A DNA stretch of 64,000 nt from VRUE01 sp963807425 (lineage in GTDB: Bacteria; Actinomycetota; Thermoleophilia; Solirubrobacterales; 70-9): NCBI GenBank assembly GCA_963807425.1, contig CAWEBZ010000015.1:38415-102414 (forward strand), in the 5' to 3' direction. Positions within the stretch are counted from its first letter, which is position 1. Each line of letters opens with the position of its first letter. The notes beneath the pieces were generated by a model. It had not been told where the DNA came from. It ran no database searches and saw nothing but the letters and a program-made list of their open reading frames with translations. This document shows, in pieces, positions 1 to 7,094 of the stretch. The position numbers were made by a program, and so were the translations under genes.

Positions 1-330
1 ACCGAGCCGATGCCGGAGGCGACCCTGATCAACGTCAACTGTCCCGCCGGAGAGCCGCGCGGGATCGAGGTGACCAAGCTCGGCAAGCGCATCTACAACG
101 ACGAGCTGAAGCTGATCGGCGAGGAGTCCGGCAGCGGGCGCCGCCGCTATGAGATCTACGGCTGGAAGCCCGGCTACGAGGAGATTGAGGGCACCGATCT
201 CTTCGCCGTGGCGCAGGGGCGGATCTCGGTGACGCCGATCCATTTCGACCTCACCGACCACGGCGGGCTCGACCGGTTGCGGAGCTGGGGCTTCGAGGAG
301 ATGCTGGCGGCGACCGCCCCTGCGGCGTGA
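1..330 (+). CDS. surE: 5'-nucleotidase SurE, C-terminal part (5' truncated by window)
   Basis: Only the last ~109 codons are in the window; the reading frame is open back to base 1. The visible part matches the end of the SurE family of metal-dependent nucleoside-monophosphate phosphatases: LINVNCPAGEPRGIEVTKLG, an EGTDLFAV block and the closing ISVTPIHFDLTDH segment. The catalytic Asp-rich N-terminus lies outside. The stop overlaps the GTG start of ligA by 4 bp (GTGA), so the two are probably co-transcribed and translationally coupled. Confidence 0.85.
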   Translation, partial: TEPMPEATLINVNCPAGEPRGIEVTKLGKRIYNDELKLIGEESGSGRRRYEIYGWKPGYEEIEGTDLFAVAQGRISVTPIHFDLTDHGGLDRLRSWGFEEMLAATAPAA

Positions 331-2351
331 ACGACTCCCCGGAGACGAAGGCAGCCGAGCTGCGGCGGCAGCTCGAGCACCACAATCGCCAGTACTACGT
401 CCTCGACGATCCGGAGATCGGCGACGACGCCTACGACGCGCTGCTGAACGAGCTGCGCGAGATCGAGGCTGAGCACCCGGAGCTGCTCACACCGGACTCG
501 CCGACCCAGCGGGTGGGAGCGCCGCCGCTCGATCGCTTCGAGCAGGTCGAGCACGCGGAGCAGATGCTCTCACTCGCCAACGCCCGCAACGAGGAGGAGC
601 TGCGCGCCTGGGAGACCCGCATCCGCAACCACCTCAAGCGCCTCGACATCAGCGCCGCCGAGTTCAGCTACACGACCGAGCCGAAGATCGATGGGCTGGC
701 GATCTCCCTCACCTACGAGGAAGGGGTCCTGACCCGCGGGGCTACCCGGGGCGACGGCCGGATCGGCGAGGACGTGACCCGGAACCTGCGCACGATCAGA
801 GCGATCCCGCTGCGGATCGAGAACGCGCCAGAGCTGATCGAAGTTCGCGGCGAGGTCTACCTGCCGATCGCCGATTTCAAGGCGCTCAACGAGCGACGTG
901 CCGCGGCAGGCGAAGCCGCCTTCGCCAACCCCCGCAACTCGGCGGCCGGCTCGATCCGCCAGCTCGACCCGGCGCTCGCCGCCGAACGGCCGCTCTCGAT
1001 CTGGTGCTACGGGCTCGGCGCGACCCGCGGCCTCGACCTCGCCACCCACAGCGAGGAGATCGAGTGGCTGCGTGAGCGCGGCTTCAAGGTCAATCCGGAC
1101 ACCGACCACCACGCCGGGGTCGACTCGGTGGTCAAGCGCTGTCGCCGGTGGGAGGAGCGGCGCGAGGAGCTCGACTACGAGATCGACGGGGTCGTGGTCA
1201 AGGTCGACGAGCGGGCGCTGTGGCGGGAGCTGGGCGTCGTCGGCCGCGAGCCGCGCTGGGCGATCGCCTGGAAGTTCCCGCCGACGACGGCGACGACGAA
1301 ACTGCTCGACGTGGTCTGGAACGTAGGGCGGACCGGCCACCTGGTCCCCTTCGCGATGCTGGAGCCGGTCCACGTCGGCGGGGTCACCGTCTCCACCGCC
1401 ACCCTGCACAACGAGGAGGACCTCGCCCGCAAGGACGTCCGCTTGGGGGACGAGGTCGTGGTGATGCGCGCCGGGGACGTGATCCCCCAGGTTGTCGCGC
1501 CGCTGCCCCAGCGCCGCCCGAAGGGCACCCGGCGGGTGAAGCCGCCGAAGAAGTGCCCCGCCTGCGGCACGCCGGTGGAGAAGCCCGGCGAAGCCGTCTT
1601 CTCGATCTGCCCCAATCGCGCCGGCTGCCCGGGCCAGTCCTTCCAGCACGTCAAGCACTTCGTCAGCAAGGGGGCGATGGACATCGACGGGCTGGGGGAG
1701 AAGCAGGCGATGCGCTTCCTGCAGGAGGGGTTGATCGCCGACGTCGCCGACATCTACGAGCTGGAGGAGGAGCGGCTAGCGGGTCTGGAGGGATTTGGGG
1801 AGGTTTCCGCCCGCAATCTCATGGCGGCGATCGAGGCCTCCCGTGAGCGGCCCTTCAGGACGGTGCTCTACGCGCTCGGCCTGCCCGGCGTCGGCTATGT
1901 CACGGCAGAGGCCCTCGCCGACCACTTCGGCTCGATCGACGCCCTGCGCGGGGTGGATCCAGAGCAGATCGAGGAGGTCGAGGGGGTCGGGCCGATCATG
2001 GCCGTGCAGATCGCCGAGTCGCTGGCCGACGAGCGCACCTGGGAGCTGGTCGGGAAGCTGCGGGCGAAGGGCCTGAGGCTCGAGCAGGATGCGGCAGAAC
2101 GTCGCTCCACCGGGGGTCCGCTGGAAGGAAAGACCCTCGTCCTCACCGGCACTCTTCCCGACCTGACCCGCGAGGAGGCCGCGGCACTGATCAAGGCCGC
2201 CGGCGGCAAGGTGATCAACTCGGTCTCGAAAAAAACCGACTACGTCGTCGCCGGTGAGAACCCCGGCTCCAAGCTGGCCAAGGCGGAGTCCCTTGGTACC
2301 GAGGTCCTCGACGAGGCGGGCCTACGCAGGCTGCTTCAAGCAGATACGTAA
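327..2351 (+). CDS. ligA: NAD-dependent DNA ligase LigA
   Basis: 674 residues, normal length for LigA. It seals nicks in duplex DNA using NAD+ in replication and repair. Visible domains in order: N-terminal Ia domain with the YYVLDDPEIGDDAYD block, adenylation domain with the nucleophile Lys120 in EPKIDGLAIS, OB fold, a four-cysteine zinc finger starting CPACGTPV, helix-hairpin-helix repeats (LEGFGEVSARN, LPGVGYVTAEAL, VEGVGPIMA) and a C-terminal BRCT domain ending near residue 672. The start is GTG at 327, overlapping the surE stop. No shifts or missing motifs are visible. Confidence 0.97.
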   Translation: MNDSPETKAAELRRQLEHHNRQYYVLDDPEIGDDAYDALLNELREIEAEHPELLTPDSPTQRVGAPPLDRFEQVEHAEQMLSLANARNEEELRAWETRIRNHLKRLDISAAEFSYTTEPKIDGLAISLTYEEGVLTRGATRGDGRIGEDVTRNLRTIRAIPLRIENAPELIEVRGEVYLPIADFKALNERRAAAGEAAFANPRNSAAGSIRQLDPALAAERPLSIWCYGLGATRGLDLATHSEEIEWLRERGFKVNPDTDHHAGVDSVVKRCRRWEERREELDYEIDGVVVKVDERALWRELGVVGREPRWAIAWKFPPTTATTKLLDVVWNVGRTGHLVPFAMLEPVHVGGVTVSTATLHNEEDLARKDVRLGDEVVVMRAGDVIPQVVAPLPQRRPKGTRRVKPPKKCPACGTPVEKPGEAVFSICPNRAGCPGQSFQHVKHFVSKGAMDIDGLGEKQAMRFLQEGLIADVADIYELEEERLAGLEGFGEVSARNLMAAIEASRERPFRTVLYALGLPGVGYVTAEALADHFGSIDALRGVDPEQIEEVEGVGPIMAVQIAESLADERTWELVGKLRAKGLRLEQDAAERRSTGGPLEGKTLVLTGTLPDLTREEAAALIKAAGGKVINSVSKKTDYVVAGENPGSKLAKAESLGTEVLDEAGLRRLLQADT

Positions 2352-2478
2352 CTCCGATATTTCGCTTTCGGCACGGTCCACGTGTTCGGCGTATGTCGAG
2401 TAGCGCCAGGGTCCGGAGGACCTGGCACTTGCCCAGATCGGACCGCTGACTACGGCATTCGAGGCTGCAGCAACGGCT

Positions 2479-2646
2479 GTGGGTGCGGGCGTCTTGCTGG
2501 GCGGTGTCTCGGCGGGAATCGTCCGGCTCGTGGCAGGCGCCTCTCGAGCTGAGATCGAGGAGGGAGCTCTTCGTAGCGGTTACATAGGCGGAACTGCCGG
2601 TGCCGCATTCGCACTCGTCGACGTGGTCCTGCGCTATGGTGGATGA
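2479..2646 (+). CDS. possible small membrane protein (55 aa, GTG start)
   Basis: The frame is open from a TAG at 2400 to a TGA at 2644. The first usable start is GTG at 2479, and a GGAGG at 2414-2418 is too far upstream to serve it. The product is small and hydrophobic, with Gly/Ala-rich segments (VGAGVLLGGVSAGIV and GYIGGTAGAAFALVDVVL) that could form two membrane helices around a charged RAEIEEG turn. It precedes another two-helix ORF in the same direction. No family recognised; it could be a remnant of a longer gene that has lost its start. Confidence 0.35.
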   Translation: MGAGVLLGGVSAGIVRLVAGASRAEIEEGALRSGYIGGTAGAAFALVDVVLRYGG

Positions 2647-2677
2647 AATGATTTGTCTGCAGTCGAGGATGTGAATT

Positions 2678-2872
2678 GTGGAGGGTCTTCGTTACGCACA
2701 TATCGGCCTCGCGGTGGGTATAGCGATCATGATCGTGGGAGTACTTGTCTTCAAGGACTCGAGTGAAGCGGCTATGCAGGCTTGTGCGCTATTCGGCTTT
2801 TTCGTGGCCTTGGTCATCGCCAACGTCTTCGACGCGCGTGCCAAGAGGCGGAAGAAGGAACGCGTTCAGTAA
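2678..2872 (+). CDS. small two-helix membrane protein
   Basis: 64 residues from a GTG start with a GAGGA Shine-Dalgarno 8 bases upstream. It has two strongly hydrophobic stretches (about residues 8-25 and 32-49) and a basic tail (RAKRRKKERVQ), suggesting a membrane hairpin with a cytoplasmic C-terminus. Function unknown. The last 7 bases overlap the 3' end of the convergent carboxypeptidase gene. Confidence 0.55.
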   Translation: MEGLRYAHIGLAVGIAIMIVGVLVFKDSSEAAMQACALFGFFVALVIANVFDARAKRRKKERVQ

Positions 2873-4107
2873 GAGGCGATCGCTGCGGCGATCCGGTCCT
2901 GTTCGAGGTGGGCGAGGCTGAGGCTGCCGACGCTGCCCATCAGGATCGAGAAGGTGACGATCCTGCCGCTGCGGTTGAAGCAGTAGCCGGAGAGGTTGCT
3001 GACCCCGGTCAGCGTTCCCGTCTTGGTCCGGCAGCGGCCCTCGGCGGCTGTACCGCGCATGCGCGAGGCGACGGTGCCCTCGCGGCCCGTTAGGGCCAGG
3101 TCCTGGATGAACTCGTCGCCCACTTCGTCGCCCCGCATCGACTGCAGGAAGGCGACGACCTGTCTCGGCGAGGCGCGATTGGACCTGGTCAGGCCCGAAC
3201 CGTCGATCGCCTGCAGCCCGGAGCCGCGCTGGCGGGCGAAGCCCTCGATCACCGATGCTCCGGCGGCGGTGCTGCCGGCACCGCCGAATCGTGCCCCCAG
3301 CAGCTTGATCAGCATCTCGGCGAAGAAGTTGTGCGAGTAGACGTTGGTCGTGTTGACGATCTGCGTTAGCGGAGGGGACTGCACGGTGGCGATCGGCTTG
3401 CTGTCGGCTGGAGCGGTCCCCAGTGCGACCTGCGCCGGGACGTCGATGCCGGCGCCGCGCAGGGAGCGGGTCAGGGTCGCCGCGGCGACCTTGGCGGGGT
3501 CGCTGGCGAAGCTGCGCGCGGCGGCGCTGCTGAAGCCGGAGTTGAGCGAGAGCCCGGAGAGCGGGCCGATGTAGGAGCTGGTCCCGTAGCCGGAGTCAGC
3601 CACGCCCCGGAGGCGGTCGAAGACGGTGTCGTCGGCGTAGAGCCTGCCGGTCACGGAGCGGACTCCGGCAGCTCGAACCTGGCCCTTGAGCGAGAGCAGG
3701 TCGGTACCGAGGCCGCCCAGGAAGCGGTCGTAGAAGGCCGGTGTTCCCAGGGTTGGATCGCCACCGCCGACGAGGTAGAGGTTGCCGTGCAGGACGCCGT
3801 TGCGATCCAGGGTTCCGCTGCTGGTGACCGTGGTCGAGATCCGCGCGTCGATGCCGAGCCGTGAGAGCGCGGTCGCGGTCGTGAAAAGCTTCATGTTCGA
3901 GGCCAGCGGACGCAGCCGTCCCGGCGCCCGCGCGCAGAGCGGGCGCCCCGTTTCGGCGTCGACCACGTAGAGGCCGCTGGCGGCTCCACCGCCCCGGACC
4001 AACCGCCCTCGCAGCGAGTCGCAGCGCCCAGCCGTCGCCACGGAGGGGAGGAGGAGGATCGCGACGAGCGCCAGGATCGCGGCTGAAATTGGGAGGGGAC
4101 GCCTCAC
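2866..4107 (-). CDS. dacB: D-alanyl-D-alanine carboxypeptidase/endopeptidase, PBP4 (DacB) type
   Basis: 413 residues from GTG at 4107; the open frame continues upstream but that part is antisense to the next gene. It has an N-terminal hydrophobic signal (ILALVAILLLPSVATA) and is predicted to be secreted. Serine-peptidase S13 motifs are present: SxxK as S70-N-M-K73, SxN within YSHNFFAE, and KTG within RTKTGTLTG. This family trims peptidoglycan stem peptides and cross-links. It ends with LAHLEQDRIAAAIASY. Only 15 bp separate its start from that of the divergent lipase gene, so the two promoters must overlap. Confidence 0.9.
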   Translation of the reverse strand: MRRPLPISAAILALVAILLLPSVATAGRCDSLRGRLVRGGGAASGLYVVDAETGRPLCARAPGRLRPLASNMKLFTTATALSRLGIDARISTTVTSSGTLDRNGVLHGNLYLVGGGDPTLGTPAFYDRFLGGLGTDLLSLKGQVRAAGVRSVTGRLYADDTVFDRLRGVADSGYGTSSYIGPLSGLSLNSGFSSAAARSFASDPAKVAAATLTRSLRGAGIDVPAQVALGTAPADSKPIATVQSPPLTQIVNTTNVYSHNFFAEMLIKLLGARFGGAGSTAAGASVIEGFARQRGSGLQAIDGSGLTRSNRASPRQVVAFLQSMRGDEVGDEFIQDLALTGREGTVASRMRGTAAEGRCRTKTGTLTGVSNLSGYCFNRSGRIVTFSILMGSVGSLSLAHLEQDRIAAAIASY

Positions 4108-4122
4108 TGAGTGAGATAATCC

Positions 4123-5376
4123 ATGTTTATGGGCAAAGTTGTGGATATCGAGTCCCAACCGCGACGCCGCCGCGCTCGCAAACGCCCGTCCAAGACCGCT
4201 CTCGTTCTCGGTGGCGGCGGCTTCACCGGCGGCGTCTATGAGATCGGCGCCCTGCGCGCTCTCGACCTGCTCGCGGTCAACAGCACGGTCAACAACTTCG
4301 ACGTCTACGTCGGCACGAGCGCCGGGTCCTTCGTCGCCGGGATGCTCGCCAACGGCGTCACGCCCGACGAGATGATGCAGGTGATCAACCGGCGCATCCC
4401 CTCCGAGTTGGACGACCTCGACCTCGGCAAGGTGCTGAAGCCCAACTACCTTGGCTTCCTGCAGAAGGCCGCGGCGCTGCCGCTGCGAACGGCGGAGCTG
4501 GCGCGCAGCTTGGCGCGGATGGGGACGTTCTCGGCGATGGACGTCGGCGTGGGGCTGGCGGAGGCGCTGCCGACCGGCTTCTACTCGGGCGGTGGGATCG
4601 CCCACTACGTCGAGGCGGCACTTTCCGAAGACGAACGCGTCGACGATTTTCGCCTGCTCGACAAGGAGCTGTATCTGACCGCGACCGACCTCGACACCTG
4701 CGAGCGGATCGTCTTCGGTGAGGACGGCTGGGCGGATGTGCCGATCTCCAAGGCGGTCCAGTGCTCGACTGCGCTGCCGATCGTCTACAAGCCCGTCGAC
4801 CTCAAGGGCCGCCAATTGGTCGATGGGGGCATTCGCTCGACCACCAACGTCGACATCGCGGTCGAAAAGGGCGCGAAGTTCATCGTCGTCGTCAATCCGC
4901 TCGTGCCCTTCGTCAACGACTTCGAGAAAACGATCCCCACCGTCTTCGGCACCCGTGTGCGGCGGGTCTCCGACATGGGCCTGCCGGCAATCGCCAATCA
5001 GACCTTCCGTTTGATCGCTCACGCTCGCCTGCACCAGGCAGTCGAGATGTGGCAGGAGCGCTACCCGGGCGTCGACATCATCCTGATCGAGCCCGAGGCC
5101 AACGACGAGCTGATGTTCGGCACCCCGATCATGGACTACTCGCGACGGCTGAAAATCGCCCGCCACGGCTTCGAATCGGTGACTGCGGCCCTGGCCCAGG
5201 ACTACGACCGCTACAAGGAGATCTCCGACCGCCACGGCCTAGAGATCTCCGAGCGCCGCGTCCGCCGCGTGGTCGAGCGAGCCGCCGAAGAGGAGCCCGA
5301 GCAGCACTCGGCCTGGCGCCGCGTCCTCGAGCAGACAACCTCAGCACTGCTGCGCCAATCTGGCGAGGCTTCTTAA
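4123..5376 (+). CDS. patatin-like phospholipase family protein
   Basis: 417 residues. It has the patatin serine-aspartate dyad architecture: oxyanion loop GGGGFTGG at residues 30-37, nucleophile elbow GTSAGS with Ser66, and the DGG motif in LVDGGIRST for the catalytic Asp. A basic N-terminal tail (RRRRARKRPSK) precedes the domain. Such enzymes hydrolyse acyl esters of phospholipids or neutral lipids; the substrate here is unknown. The start may be ATG 4123 or the in-frame ATG 4129. There is no Shine-Dalgarno, and a GATAAT at 4115-4120 could be the -10 of a nearly leaderless transcript. Confidence 0.88.
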   Translation: MFMGKVVDIESQPRRRRARKRPSKTALVLGGGGFTGGVYEIGALRALDLLAVNSTVNNFDVYVGTSAGSFVAGMLANGVTPDEMMQVINRRIPSELDDLDLGKVLKPNYLGFLQKAAALPLRTAELARSLARMGTFSAMDVGVGLAEALPTGFYSGGGIAHYVEAALSEDERVDDFRLLDKELYLTATDLDTCERIVFGEDGWADVPISKAVQCSTALPIVYKPVDLKGRQLVDGGIRSTTNVDIAVEKGAKFIVVVNPLVPFVNDFEKTIPTVFGTRVRRVSDMGLPAIANQTFRLIAHARLHQAVEMWQERYPGVDIILIEPEANDELMFGTPIMDYSRRLKIARHGFESVTAALAQDYDRYKEISDRHGLEISERRVRRVVERAAEEEPEQHSAWRRVLEQTTSALLRQSGEAS

Positions 5377-5386
5377 CTGCTCCGAG

Positions 5387-5415
5387 GAGGGAGCCGGTCA
5401 CCCCTCTGAGCGAAT
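5387..5415 (+). repeat. left arm of 29-bp inverted repeat flanking the IS110 element
   Basis: This arm is the reverse complement of 6837-6865 with 27 of 29 positions identical; the two differences are adjacent, in the middle (TG versus CA). It contains GGGAGCCGGT and CCCTCTGAGCGAAT. Just inside it lies a hairpin (ACGCGC-TTC-GCGCT, about 5424-5438). IS110 elements normally lack long terminal repeats, so the arms may be halves of a palindromic target. Confidence 0.8.
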
Positions 5416-5719
5416 TGATGCGCACGCGCTTCGCGCTTAGCGCGGATTTTGAGCGCGGCTCTGCCGCGCAATAGACAGATTTCAGTGTCAGCCTCCCGCC
5501 GTCGGGCGGTGGCGTCCGACGCGAGCAGTTGGTTCCTCAGGTTGCGGCGGGCTGACTCGTTGACAGATAGCCGACCCGTGGGCCTGGCCTTCATGCATTG
5601 CGTCGCCCGCCGCCACCCGAGGGACTCCGGAGTGACCTGATAGGAGCGTGGCAGCGCCCCCAACTGAAACTTGTCCACCGGAGGCCCCTTCAACGGCAAC
5701 GAGAGAAGGGACGGTGCAG
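5416..5719 (+). ncRNA. candidate bridge-RNA region of the IS110 element
   Basis: These ~300 bases between the left repeat and the transposase have no convincing CDS. They hold several possible stems, including a GCGC-rich hairpin at 5424-5438 and a CCTCCCGCC/GGCGGG pairing near 5490-5507, and end in the transposase Shine-Dalgarno. In characterised IS110 members the non-coding end upstream of the transposase encodes a structured bridge RNA that pairs with target and donor DNA. Assignment here rests on position and element family only; guide loops were not identified. Confidence 0.3.
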
Positions 5720-6802
5720 ATGATCGTGATCGGGGCGGATATCCACAAACGCAACCACACGCTGGTGGCGGTGAGAGCGGGAAGCGGCGAGCTGCTCGCA
5801 GAGCTCGAGATCAAAGCCGAGCCGGCGGGGCACTTGCAAGCGCTGCGTTGGGCGCGAAAGCTCGGCGAGGAGCGCGTCTGGGCGCTAGAGGACTGTCGCC
5901 ACGTCTCCCGCCACCTGGAGGAAGCCCTGCTCGGTGACGGAGAGCGGGTGGTGCGGGTCTCCCCACGCTTCACCGCAGTAGGGCGCCGCGAGGAGCGCCG
6001 GCCGGGTAAGTCCGATGCAATCGATGCCCTGGCGGTCGCCCGGGCGGTGGTCAGGGAGGGCCCCGAGCGCTTTCCACCCGCCTTCCTCGACGAGCGAGCG
6101 ATGGAGATCCGCCTGCTCGCCGAACATCGCCGCAACCTCGTCGCCGAGCGCACCAGGGCGCAGAACCGGCTGCGCTGGCATCTGCTCGACCTCTGCCCGG
6201 AGCTGGAGGCAACGCTTCCAAGCGGTGCGCTGGATCGCAAGGTCCGCCTGCAGGCGATCCGCCAGCGCTTGGCGCCGATCGAGACGACGCGTGCCCGTAT
6301 CGCCCGTGAGCTGCTCGAGCGAATCGCCGAGATCACCCGCGAGGCCAAAGACCTTGAAGCCGAGATCGCCGCGCTGGTCCGCTCCCACCGCCCCGCTCTG
6401 CTTGACGAGCTTGGCTGCGGGCCGCTCAGCGCCGCGACCCTGATCGGCCACACCGCCGGCGCGGAGCGCTTTGCCAGCGATGCCCAGTTCGCTCGCATGG
6501 CCGGCGTCGCCCCCATCCCCGTGTCCTCGGGCAAGAGCCACCGTCACCGGTTGCACCGCGGCGGCGATCGCCAGCTAAATCACGCTCTGCACGTGATCGC
6601 GATCACCCGCTCGCGCATCGACCCCGAGACCCGCGCCTACCTGACAAAGAAGCGTGCGGAGGGCAAGAGCCACCGCGAGGCGATGCGCTGTCTCAAACGG
6701 CACCTGGCAAGACGCTTCTACCGGCTTTTGTTGGATCCCTCTCCCGCTTCATCTCGAGAGGGGGATTCCGATAAATCCGTGGTCTCTCAGAGGCGCACTT
6801 GA
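5720..6802 (+). CDS. IS110 family transposase (DEDD recombinase)
   Basis: 360 residues starting MIVIGADIHKRNHTL; the ATG at 5720 has GAGAGAAGGG 9 bases upstream, whereas the longer frame from 5648 has no good start signal. The N-terminal RuvC-like DEDD domain shows the first Asp in GADIHKR, Glu in WALEDC and Asp residues in GKSDAIDALA. The C-terminal transposase-20 domain has LDELGCGPLSAATLIGHTAG and the serine-containing PVSSGKSHRHRLHRGGDRQL. Intact, with no frameshift, so possibly still active. Confidence 0.95.
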   Translation: MIVIGADIHKRNHTLVAVRAGSGELLAELEIKAEPAGHLQALRWARKLGEERVWALEDCRHVSRHLEEALLGDGERVVRVSPRFTAVGRREERRPGKSDAIDALAVARAVVREGPERFPPAFLDERAMEIRLLAEHRRNLVAERTRAQNRLRWHLLDLCPELEATLPSGALDRKVRLQAIRQRLAPIETTRARIARELLERIAEITREAKDLEAEIAALVRSHRPALLDELGCGPLSAATLIGHTAGAERFASDAQFARMAGVAPIPVSSGKSHRHRLHRGGDRQLNHALHVIAITRSRIDPETRAYLTKKRAEGKSHREAMRCLKRHLARRFYRLLLDPSPASSREGDSDKSVVSQRRT

Positions 6803-6836
6803 CATAGGAGCAATGCATATCGCGGCCTTCGGCCAC

Positions 6837-6865
6837 ATTCGCTCAGAGGGGCAACCGGCTCCCTC
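6837..6865 (-). repeat. right arm of 29-bp inverted repeat flanking the IS110 element
   Basis: Inverse partner of 5387-5415 (27/29 identity). Just inside it is another short hairpin (GGCC-TTC-GGCC, near 6824-6834), so both arms carry an adjacent TTC-loop hairpin on the IS side. Confidence 0.8.
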
Positions 6866-6960
6866 TCAGGGCACGGTTCGGAGCAACCAGCTAAGCGGTG
6901 AAGCGGGCGACCGCGAGGGAGTCCCGACGCGGCGGCTAGGCGTGCTGAAGCTGACGATGG

Positions 6961-7081
6961 GACGGGAGGGTCGGTGGAGCCCCCGAACGTTTTGCGCGGG
7001 AGGAGCACTGCGCAAGAGGCGTCAGCGGCATTGTCTCCATCGACGAGTTGCGAGTGAGGGGGCTCCGCCGACCCTCCCGTC
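6961..7081. repeat. 121-bp element with 24-bp terminal inverted repeats (MITE- or structured-RNA-like)
   Basis: Bases 6961-6984 (GACGGGAGGGTCGG...) and 7058-7081 are reverse complements with a single mismatch. The 73-bp interior carries a nested perfect inverted repeat (TTGCGC 6992-6997, GCGCAA 7010-7015). No CDS is evident. It sits between the IS right end and the stop of the acyl-CoA ligase gene. The loop is too long and there is no T-tract, so a simple intrinsic terminator is unlikely. Confidence 0.65.
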
Positions 7082-7094
7082 TCCCGCCACAACC

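Larger units (their letters stand above)
5387..6865 (+). mobile_element. IS110-family insertion sequence (outer limits tentative)
   Basis: A 360-codon DEDD transposase is preceded by ~343 non-coding bases and followed by ~60 before the matching inverted repeat arm. Long left and short right non-coding ends are the layout of IS110-group elements. The true cleavage points cannot be fixed by eye. An ATAGGAGC repeat at 5640-5647 and 6804-6811, each followed three bases later by GCA, is an alternative candidate for paired ends and would give a shorter element. Confidence 0.6.

Noticed and set aside
4108..5235. Upstream extension of the dacB frame to 5235 (789 codons in total)
   Set aside because: The extra part is antisense to the patatin-like gene and lacks motifs; the signal peptide marks the real start at 4107.
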